Shown in pieces: positions 55,716-64,000 of a stretch of 64,000 bases of DNA; the stretch's first letter is position 1; the number at the start of each line of letters is the position of its first letter. Source of the stretch: Malachius bipustulatus. Its lineage: Eukaryota; Arthropoda; Insecta; Coleoptera; Melyridae. Made by a program: the position numbers and the translations under genes. A model generated the notes under the pieces. That model saw only the letters and a program-made list of their open reading frames with translations, did not search any database and was not told the origin of the DNA. Where the stretch lies: assembly GCA_910589415.1 (NCBI GenBank), contig OU342632.1:41839341-41903340 (forward strand), read 5' to 3'.

Positions 55716-58130
55716 GATTTTTTAAATTTAATTATTATCCTCTCCCCTATCCGTTATTGCTATTAACTCAGTAAAGGAAGACACCAGAGACCCAACATTT
55801 ACAAATGACAATTCGACAAATTTCTATAATCATATAATAAATTACATTAGTTTTTAGAAATTTGTGACAACACAAATGACGATTTGTAAATGTTTTATGA
55901 AACGGGTCCCTGGTAGTGTGCCTGTATCATCTCTACTGTACTCTAGAACATGTCAACGGACGACATGTGACCATTCAGGAACGTCCATCTAGAATGTCAC
56001 CTGTCAAGATATTTAATAAGAGACATGTCATCGCAGAAGAGTAACTTTTGTTTATTTAATTGCTTTCGCACACCTATGCATTTAGCCAGCTATATGTTGC
56101 TTTGGTTGGGAAATTTCTCTCCCATCCCATTGATCTACTTTGCTTGGAGCATTTTTTCTGTATTTTACTATAATAGAGGAGCTGTCAACACACACAACAC
56201 GGACAAGACTCTACTCTCTCTCTGGGGCAATAGCAGATGATTTGAAGGAAGGTTAGTTTGGAGAGCTATAATATTAGTGAAGTGACGGTAGATAGATAGA
56301 TGTCTAAAAGAGATTTGTGTTTTAGTACTGTGAGTGGAGGATTTGTAGACAAATAAGGCAAATTGAAGGACTTGTGACTAGGGTAAAAGGGGATAGTCAA
56401 AAGATAATTAATTTAAAAGGATTATTCATATTGTTGAAATTTGAAAAACAAATTAAAAAAAAAACTGCTTAGAAAAATAGTTATTTGGGTCTCCTGTAAA
56501 GTTTACTGTTTTGACTTATCTTCTTTTGCCTTTTATCCGCAAGGTAGTGATAAAAAGAAAAAGTGGAATTTTATGTAGAGGTGAATTTGATACCCTTGAA
56601 AGATAATCTACAATAAGTAGACTTGCTTTAAAGTGCTCCAAGACAGGAACTGATGAAGTTCTTTCCAGAAGGGGTTTCTTGTAAATCCAGGTACTAATCA
56701 AAGGATTTTAGAGCTCTGAGGGAGGTCAAGCAAAGAGGATACTTGAGATTAGTTTTTTTTGTTTGCTCTTTGATGCCTTTTTAAATAATTTTATGGAACA
56801 CTGAAGAATTTGTGATGATTTTTGCTCTTTAAAAAACCCTTGGAATCTCAAAAAACTTTGCACATGATTTTATTAGTGTCGAATGTCTTTGGACACCCTT
56901 AAAATATTATTTTGTGTCTTGCCAGGTAATAGTAAATTGGAATTTTTTTTGTCGTCACCTGTGAAAATGGAATTATTGACATAGTTTTTCTTTTTTTCTC
57001 TTCAAGTTTAGCAGCATATCTTGTGACTGCACTAGTTGTTAGTTTCTGTAGACTTACAAAGATATTTCTGTATCATAGGATGAGTGTCGATGGGTTAAGG
57101 GTGAGAAAAAAAGTCGATCTAAATTTGATAGTTTAATAAGAACATCAATATGCAAAGAGAAAATAGATATATAATTATAATACTATTAAAATACTTCATA
57201 ATTAAAAATTCTATTAGGTACATTCAACACTGATTATATACCTACATAAATTATAATGAAAAACCGAAGATTACATAATATGGACATTGTATCTATACTA
57301 TTATAGAAAGTTGAAAAATTAATATCACAAAATAAAATTAAAAAATACATTACTGATAAAGTAATCACCTCCCTATTTCAATAATAATATTGTACAAAAC
57401 TCTTTATTAAACTTAGTATTATTTGCATTGATAATGACTAAAAAAAACATCCCAGATTTCTCGAAATGAGACTGTTTTATGACTAATTTCAATAGTTCTG
57501 AACTACTACCTAAAAAATATGAAACATTAGCAACATCTTGGTAACATTTGCAAGAGATCTGGTATAAAAATATTAATAAAGAAAATAAGAATCATATCAG
57601 TCGTCAAAAAAAAGCATTTTACACAGTAAAAAATGGAAACAACCTCAATATGAGATTTACAATTCAAGCAAGTGGAACCACAAATGGAAATCACAAAATG
57701 TGTCCTCTTCTAAAACTAGTTAAGTAATTGTTGAATAAAGTTTTATTCAACTTCAATATACTTTTATTAAATCTATGAAACGATTGTCAACATGGTTCTA
57801 GTATCTAGATGGATATTCACAAGGTTTTCATTTTTGGGACAGGGTTTATTCTGAATTTATGTATAAGAAAACAAATGAGGGGAATATGCACTTTATGTAA
57901 TCGAATCATCTTTTTATCCAAGAATAGTTAGAAAACTATAGAGTTTTTTTTAGTAAGTTATTCCTCCCATTTTTGTTTTCAAATTTTTCAGTAATAAACC
58001 CAAAGTGAGAAATGTTCAAAATCACTTGGTATTATCTAACAAGGATGTCAACTTTTACATTATACCCTAAAATAATCGAGATCTTATCATCATCATATCA
58101 ATTACCATCAAAAAGTCACAAGTAATTTAC
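55716..58130. other. Intergenic region between convergent genes
   Basis: AT-rich, no conserved coding sequence. Holds an inverted repeat at 55784-55915. The stretch 55930-56400 has a slightly higher G+C and GAAGTG-type words but no recognisable element. Confidence 0.6.
55784..55915. repeat. Inverted repeat, about 130 bp
   Basis: CCAGAGACCCAACATTTACAAAT at the left (with AGAAATTTGT inside) pairs with ATTTGTAAATGT...GGGTCCCTGG at the right; small foldback element of unknown family. Confidence 0.65.
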
Positions 58131-58132
58131 AA

Positions 58133-58138
58133 TTTATT
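58133..58138 (-). terminator. Candidate polyadenylation signal of dnr1/MYLIP-like gene
   Basis: TTTATT on the plus strand (AATAAA on the minus strand), about 176 bases after the stop codon. Other TTTATT strings lie further on, near 57750-57845. Confidence 0.35.
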
Positions 58139-58313
58139 GTCGATACAAGTCTAGTCAATTTAGATCAACAACATTAATTATTCTGATATGACTATTTCTT
58201 CCTAAAATCGCTACAACATGATCAAAAATTCTTGTAGTATACATGTAACATAAATAAATTTTTCATCGAAATTACAAAAATAGATCTTCAACAATGAATG
58301 GCGTCCTCTCACC

Positions 58314-58526
58314 TTAACAGAGCTCTTGTCTAAATTCGCCGGGTAAGTAAAGCTTCTGCACGTGAACCACGCCCGTCCTGCATAAAGGACAGCTCTCACA
58401 TCTTGCCGAACAAGTCGTGCAGGAGACCATGTGACCGCAAGGGAGAAACACCGCATCGATTTGCTGGTCCATGCAGATCTTACAAGTCATCGCTTCCACA
58501 AGCCTTTTCAGTCTTTCTTGTGAATT
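58314..58526 (-). CDS. dnr1: dnr1-like last exon: RING finger
   Basis: 70 codons and TAA (58314-58316). After NSQERLKRLVEAMT come C-K-I-C, then L-P-C-G-H, S-C-T-T-C and C-P-L-C: the eight C3HC4 ligands of a RING-HC domain, all present. The tail VVHVQKLYLPGEF matches the VEHVQHVYLP tail of MYLIP. Acceptor ATTGTTTCAG. The preceding intron is 103 bases. Confidence 0.93.
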   Translation of the reverse strand, partial: NSQERLKRLVEAMTCKICMDQQIDAVFLPCGHMVSCTTCSARCESCPLCRTGVVHVQKLYLPGEFRQELC

Positions 58527-60801
58527 CTGAAACAATATTTCATGTTGAAGTATTGCGAGTAAAATACAAAAAAAAAAAATTAAAATAAAATGCAAATAAA
58601 AAAAAAGATTTTGAATAATTAATACTCACTTTGCATTGTTCACCACCACTGTGTGTGCAACCATCTTTCTCATCCTCTGGAACGATTTGCATATCACCAG
58701 CTACATGTAATTGCCTTCTCGCATTATCATAAACCTCCCTACAAGTCCTCTTTATATCAAACACGTATTTCTTCCCCAAGGTAGAGTCCTCATTGAAAAT
58801 GGACACGATGGTTCCCTTAATATCCCTAATGAATTGCGCCGTCACCGCACTCCTTACAGTTTCACAACTATAAAACGCATGTTTCTCAGTTATGGCCCTA
58901 TACAAGCCGCTGGCCAAGTGTACTGTGTCTAATTTCACTTCCAACTGTCCTTCCTTGTTGTCCTCCATTAAATACTCCAGCCGGAAAGTACGACGGTGCG
59001 ACGAAGCGGTTATTATGCTCGTGAAACTGATGAGATATTTCTCTTTGTCTTTTTCGTACACCGTGATCCCGTGGGGGCCGACGCCGATTTTTTCGTACAC
59101 CGTCATCCCGTGGGGGCCGACGCCGAGCATCATGTTGTGCGGCTTGATGTAGAACATCTCGTCGCCGAACGTCTCCAACTCTGATATCTCTTTCAAGAGC
59201 CAATACTTTGCGGTGGACGACTTCATATCTTTGTATTTCTTGTGCTCGTTTATGATCCTCTGGAGCAGATCGTGGGGCTTGTTCAAGCTGCATGAAGAAG
59301 CGATCGAAGACGCTTGCATGTAGACATTGTGGGGAGGATGTAACGGATCGTAGTCTCCTGATTCGGCCTGGGCGATCAGGGCTATTAATCGGGACACGCA
59401 ATCCCAGTTAGAAGCTAAGAGACGATTTTCAAACAATTCAAGTTTGGCATGGAGATAAAATTGATGTCTGAAACAAGAAAAAATTACAATTAATTTTTAG
59501 GAATTTAAGTTTTGGTCTTAAGTTTTAGTTAAAGTTTGTCTCTTGATATTCCTTTACCAACACCAACCCTATCTATCTTCAGGGATGCAAATATGAATAA
59601 TGTTTATAAAAAAAAAATCAAAAGACCAGATAAGGATATAAGTGACTCTGAGATATGAAAGTACTCATATTTATGTCCTTTTTGGGAATACCGATAATTG
59701 GAAGGTCTTCCAGGTAGGTAAGTATGTGAGTTTAAAAAAAAAATTATTATAAATGACAATAATTACAAAATTATGCATCAAAATTAAAAAAAAAAACATC
59801 ATAAACCATAATGTAACATGCATGCGATTGTATGATTGTAATGTAATGGTATCAATTTTAAAATATTATGATAATTATACTACAGTATTATGGTATAATA
59901 ATGCTTTTGATATAATGATACAGGTGTACCTACCTATTACTGTAATAAAATATAATTATAATAATAGAACTTTGCCCAAGACTTGATTTTAAATAATGAT
60001 AATAATTTTTATACTGTACAATAAAGCACGATCTCAACGCATGGTAGCATGGTAACACAAAAGGACATAAGGTTCTTTTTATAGCAAGGAAATATACTGT
60101 ATGTTCATCATCAATAAAATTGCAAAATGAACATTAATTAAGAACAAAGAAGCACGAACCAGATTCATGTTCATTTGTTAATAGTAGAATGATTTATCTT
60201 GATAGGTGCGTGAACAAGTCTTGGTTTTCCACAATTTCCTTTGAGATTATAAAATTCATGAATTAAGTAGGTAACCTACTGGAAATTGAGAAATATCAAT
60301 ATTTTGAAACTTTTTGATTTACATGCATCAAACTTTCAATTTTAATGCGAGGTTTTAAAAGAAAGAGAAAAAGTTTGAAACTGAATAATCAACAGGACGA
60401 AGCCAAGGTTGTTTTACTTAGAAACCTTGACCTTGCGTCTGCTCCGCGTCCATGTACATACATGTAGGTGTCATGTTGAAAGCAAAAAAATTCAAAGAAT
60501 AAGAAACCATATCATAAACTTCCCACGGTATTTTATTCCCCTAACAATTTATGTCTTAAATGGAATTGGAGTACCTACATATTAAAAAAATAATAAAATA
60601 ATACCTTGTAGTCTCTTCGAGGAGAAGATGAGGGGGCACCCAGAATTTCACTCGTAATGCTAGCCGAACGGATGATCCATGACAGGTGACTTGTCTATCG
60701 ATGGGGTTCCTCAAGTTCAACCAGAGCTCTTCACCCTTGTTGCTCTCATATTTCAGACCGAAGTAATCAGATTCACTCGTTATTCCCAGATTCTCGCACA
60801 C
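58314..60801 (-). CDS. dnr1: FERM-RING E3 ubiquitin ligase, MYLIP/dnr1 family, 5'-partial
   Basis: Three exons on the minus strand, 60801-60605, 59467-58630 and 58526-58314, join in phase to 415 residues plus stop. The start exon, expected to encode about 30 residues of FERM lobe F1, is not found, and the first visible exon opens at VCENLGI after an acceptor. FERM motifs include DYFGLKYE, ELWLNLRNPI, VKFWVPPHLLLEE, SGLYRAITEKHAFY and GKKYVFDIKRTCREVYDNAR; the C-terminus is a C3HC4 RING ending VVHVQKLYLPGEF. This matches MYLIP/IDOL of vertebrates and Dnr1 of flies, cytosolic E3 ligases at the membrane, which degrade lipoprotein receptors in mammals and restrain the caspase Dredd in flies. An in-frame 13-residue duplication is present. 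Confidence 0.92.
58630..59467 (-). CDS. dnr1: dnr1-like exon: FERM lobes F2 and F3
   Basis: Acceptor TCTTGTTTCAG, enters phase 2 (completing Arg of EETTR), leaves phase 0 (TGCAAA|GTGAGT), 279 codons plus one base. RHQFYLHAKLELFENRLL begins F2; FDIKRTCREVYDNARRQL ends F3. The pair GVGPHGMTVYEKI / GVGPHGITVYEKD at 59124-59047 is a tandem duplication; family members usually have one copy of G-V-G-P-x-G-I. A Cys pair (CTHSGGEQC) lies at the end. Confidence 0.92.
59468..60604 (-). other. dnr1-like intron (1.1 kb)
   Basis: AT-rich noncoding sequence with (TAATAA)-type low complexity; no repeat recognised. Confidence 0.7.
60605..60801 (-). CDS. dnr1: dnr1-like exon: end of FERM lobe F1
   Basis: Acceptor TATTGTTACAG, phase 0 in, phase 2 out (ACAAG|GTATTA); 65 codons plus two bases. 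VCENLGITSESDYFGLKYES and ELWLNLRNPIDRQV, then VKFWVPPHLLLEETT. In MYLIP the equivalent residues are about 30-95, so a short upstream coding exon must exist. A Met two codons upstream of the acceptor belongs to intron sequence and is unlikely to be the start. Confidence 0.9.
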
Positions 60802-62054
60802 CTGTAACAATAATAAGACATTATAAATTAGAAATATTTAGAAGAATTTGAAAATTTAAAAGTATTTTGTTTTGAAAGTTTATTTATAAAATCGTGTTCC
60901 CAGTTTCAGGGGGGAGGGGGGGGGGGGTTCATATAATTTTCTTATATAATATATTTCACCAAAAATAATAGAATCTGGTCTACAAAGTTTAGTGCCTGTA
61001 ATTTTCCCCAAATTAATTTTTTTATCGCTCAGTGCTGCAGAAAAAAATTAATTTTTTGGTGGTAAATTGAACAATAAAATATTCTATAATATTTTAAATG
61101 TATTATATTTAAAATATAATAAATAGCTAAAAAGATTCATAATCGATTGCATTAGTTTAGGTTTAATTTGATACGTTGAAATGGCAAGAATTCTAAAAAA
61201 AAAGTCCTTCGCAACGTTAATTTCCTGTGGACAGGACACCTTTGAAAGTTGACACCCCATAGAAACAATTTTTGCAACACAAACGCGTTCTAGTAATAAA
61301 GGTATAGGTATAGCTATAACGTCAATATTTCCCAACTTCTCAGCAATTTCCTTGTAACAACATTTACTCAACAACTTCATTTTTATTAGTTTCCCCAATT
61401 TTCCGACTGTTTTGCAATCGCTGACGAGGTCCGTAGGTAGGTCCCCTTTCTGCTTCCCCCTCTCAGTAACACTCTAGCTGGTGAAACAAAGCAATTGATG
61501 AAGCGAGAACTCAACTTATATAAATGGACTTTGAACGGTTGGAAAGGACCTTGGACTCTGCAATGGAATCTCCAAGCAGGGAATTGCTCGGTTTCTCCGT
61601 ATAGCAGACATTCCTATTACTACTACTACTAAGCAGCTTAAGGTACGTCATGTTAAATGATGCAACAATTAATATATCAATATGTAATGTTTAATGGTGA
61701 TTTAATCATCTAATCGACCAAATCAAAACCACACCTGGTAGGCATGATCAATGTTCAACTGTTTCGATTAAAAAAGCTACAAGAAATAATTAGGTATCAT
61801 TTAACGATAAAAAATCAATTAAAAAAAGAAAACGATTGCAGTAATTTTACATGGTATAGCAGTAAAAATAAATAAAAACATTTAATCATGCAGGGAGTAG
61901 GTAGTAATAAAGTAATTAAATTGGAAATATGAACAAAGTAAAACAAAAACTTACTGGAACTGGATATTACTGTCGTGACACTGAAGGAATAAAATTGAAA
62001 AGACGTGAAGAGAATAATAAATAAACCATGAGTAGTGATGTAGAAAAAAGACTG

Positions 62055-62170
62055 GATAGTGGAAAACCTAAAGAAAGTCCAAGAAGATGGGAGTCCATGA
62101 TTAAAAACGTATCCTGAAATGTACTTAACCGTAATGTCTGGAAAGAGATCGTGGGAGGAAAGAAAGGATG
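62055..62170 (+). pseudogene. C-terminal fossil of a non-LTR retrotransposon
   Basis: DSGKPKESPRRWESMIKNV then a stop, followed after a few bases by NVLNRNVWKEIVGG. The pattern KPxGxPRxRWED...RxxWRxLV is common at the C-terminus of insect LINE-type endonuclease-reverse transcriptases. Very short and broken; family level only. Confidence 0.5.
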
Positions 62171-63529
62171 AAATAATGGAGTCTGCTGGTTTACGTTTCT
62201 CCTGCTCGGATAGTTCTGGATGAAAGGGGAAAAAGACGGAATAGAATTTAATAATGAGAGTTCATTTTCAACCGGTCCCTGCAGCCACTAAGCAGGAAAG
62301 TCCTGGAAAACTTAGAAGCAGCAAACTTTTTACCTCCTACTACTACTACTACTACATACTAATAGACTCGAAACTTCAGCTAACTTTAATTGATAATTAC
62401 TGATTGGTTAATTTTCATTTCAACTTGCCATGGAGTTATTTATTTTATTTACTTGATAAGAACAACATATATTTTGTGGCTAATTAATTAAACCACCTAT
62501 TTAAGAGAAACCCCCAATAACATGGAAACATAGCATTGATCTCATAACGTGAATATAATCTGATCGTCAATTTTGCATAAATTATTAATTACTGCTAGGA
62601 ATCTAGCGGTCAATAGGTTTGTTGATTTCAGAAAAGCTAAAGGATAAGAATAGTTAATTAAGTTAAATGGCACCAAAAAAAAAGTGTGAGAGCCAATCTG
62701 GACTTTGCTCTTTACCTTGCGTACATAATTACGAACTTGTTGATCTTTTTAAGCATTTTTTGCTTTACATATAAATTTTTTATTAATCATGCTTTCCTGC
62801 TAGAAATTTTTTTTGTCTTTTTTTAAAAGCCAAATTTTCTAAGCATAATTAAAAAAATGTCATTCAGTTTTTTTCACTGTGATAAATTATAATAAGTACA
62901 CATTGTACCCACTACCCATCCATACTGCCTGAATATTATATGGTTTTCCAAATTGACTTTTATTAGATTATTAAGATGATAGCAATTATTAAATCGTCAT
63001 TTTTTTTATTGCAGTAATCCAAATCTAAAGCAAATGGGAGAAGGAGCTCGATTCCTAATCGGGGAGCAATTTTTGCAAAAGAAACTTCAGCCCCTGCGGT
63101 CGGGGTAGGTATATGGCCGTTATTATCAGTATACACCAGGTCCTTCTTCCACAAGTTTTGAGACTTCTGGGAGAATGACTGTTGCTCACTGCCTTTGCCG
63201 TGTTAATACAGGTGCCCGGAAATAGTATGTATGCACCTATACATATAGAAAATGAAGTGATAGTACATAAAAAATAAGACTATTTTTCTCATAAACTTAT
63301 ACGCCGTACGCACAGACATACCGTTTTCAAGATACCAGGTGATCAAAGTTAAAAAAAAATCAGTTTTTTGCCAATATCTCAAAAATTGTATGAGATACCT
63401 ACTTACAATGTTCAGTTCTTATACACACTTTTCTGCTAGTTAATAGTTAATCCACTTGTTTTTTGTTTTCACTGTAAAATAAAAGTGAAAAAAAAAATGG
63501 AGGTACCGTGCCAAACAAAAAACAGTGCC

Positions 63530-63870
63530 AAAGTTAACCTTTTCGAAAAAAGTGGCATTTTATGAGAGAAAATTAATTTCAAGAATATGTAGTTCAACAG
63601 TCTTACGCCCGTATTCACAAACGATAATTTCCTAAATAATTACGTAATCAATTATCCCTATCTCATTCTATTGCAAAAAAACTGCATATCTCCATCTCAC
63701 TCATTTAAATAATTACGTAATTATTTAGGAAATTATCGTTTCTGAATACGAGCATTAGAATTTTCCAAAAAGTTGTACCTACTTGCCGTTAAAAAATTAT
63801 AAAAAGAAATTATTCTTAAAATTAATGTTTTCTCTCCTAAAATGCCACTTTTCTCGGAAAGGTTAACTTT
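63530..63870. mobile_element. Foldback element with nested palindrome
   Basis: AAAGTTAACCTTTTCGAAAA and AAAAGTGGCATTTTATGAGA at the left pair with the right arm (AAAATGCCACTTTTCTCGGA then AAGGTTAACTTT). Inside, GTATTCACAAACGATAATTT (63611-63630) pairs with AAATTATCGTTTCTGAATAC (63730-63749). TACAGGTGCCCGGAAATAG at about 63208 may be a further element end. Confidence 0.7.
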
Positions 63871-64000
63871 CGCGTTGTTAATCAAGAGTACCTTTTTGCT
63901 GTAAAAGACATGGGCGGTTCTAAAAGGCTTTTTAGAATCGCATTTGTTCCAATGGCGTAGAAATTAAAATGTTAAAATACCCTCATTGTGGATTAATGAA

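Larger units (their letters stand above)
60802..64000 (-). other. Presumed 5' intron of dnr1-like gene, or upstream region
   Basis: I found no frame encoding the missing F1 start, so the first exon is probably beyond 64000. Contents: a G-run at about 60909-60929, TACTAC microsatellites at 61619-61630 and 62340-62355, a retrotransposon fossil at 62055-62170 and an inverted repeat at 63530-63870. Confidence 0.5.

Noticed and set aside
58892..59184. Plus-strand frames over the dnr1-like exon
   Set aside because: Antisense shadows of the FERM exon; their internal repeat merely reflects the 39-base duplication.
60909..60929. Long G-run
   Set aside because: Simple homopolymer tract; could form a quadruplex but nothing links it to a function.

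Overview
AT-rich eukaryotic (insect) DNA with long introns, GT-AG splice sites and many short TA-flanked foldback elements. It holds two protein-coding genes facing each other tail to tail, and no bacterial-type features. The order of insect cannot be fixed from the sequence alone; a beetle or a similar TE-rich insect would fit.

Gene 1 (+ strand, about 1.2-55.7 kb) is the insect orthologue of GSE1, a subunit of CoREST/BRAF35-HDAC-type chromatin repressor complexes. I joined 16 coding exons by splice sites and phase. The frame closes without a break from ATG 8379 to TAA 55107-55109 and gives a predicted protein of 2326 residues. The C-terminal two thirds (exons 10-17) carry the GSE1 hallmarks: [11 protein letters not shown], a charged E/R-rich helix, two F-L-x-x-x-G-L motifs, [15 protein letters not shown] and a terminal coiled coil. 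The N-terminal third (exons 2-8) is different: six tandem copies of a 70-90 residue module, C-x2-C-x(40-51)-C-x2-C, with a central F-P-F/F-P-x and a QW/YE tail. As far as I recall, vertebrate GSE1 has no such array. A second, GC-rich 5' exon at 38.4-38.85 kb encodes a 22-residue start and ends in the same splice phase as exon 9. It predicts a 1531-residue isoform without the zinc-like array. The locus therefore appears to make two GSE1 forms, with and without the array.

Gene 2 (- strand, 58.3-60.8 kb, 5' end outside the window or not recognised) is a FERM-RING E3 ubiquitin ligase of the MYLIP/IDOL family (dnr1 in flies). Three exons give 415 residues. Its FERM domain carries an in-frame 13-residue tandem duplication differing at one base in 36.

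The rest is introns and intergenic DNA loaded with foldback elements, most with CAGGGTG/CAGTGTG ends at TA targets, several nested. There is also a 1.7 kb element with two inverted LTR-like arms carrying outward TATA boxes, a decayed Tc1/mariner-type transposase (43.3-44.1 kb) and two small retrotransposon reverse-transcriptase fossils. Three GC-rich islands inside the 17 kb intron 9 flank the internal promoter and are candidate regulatory DNA.
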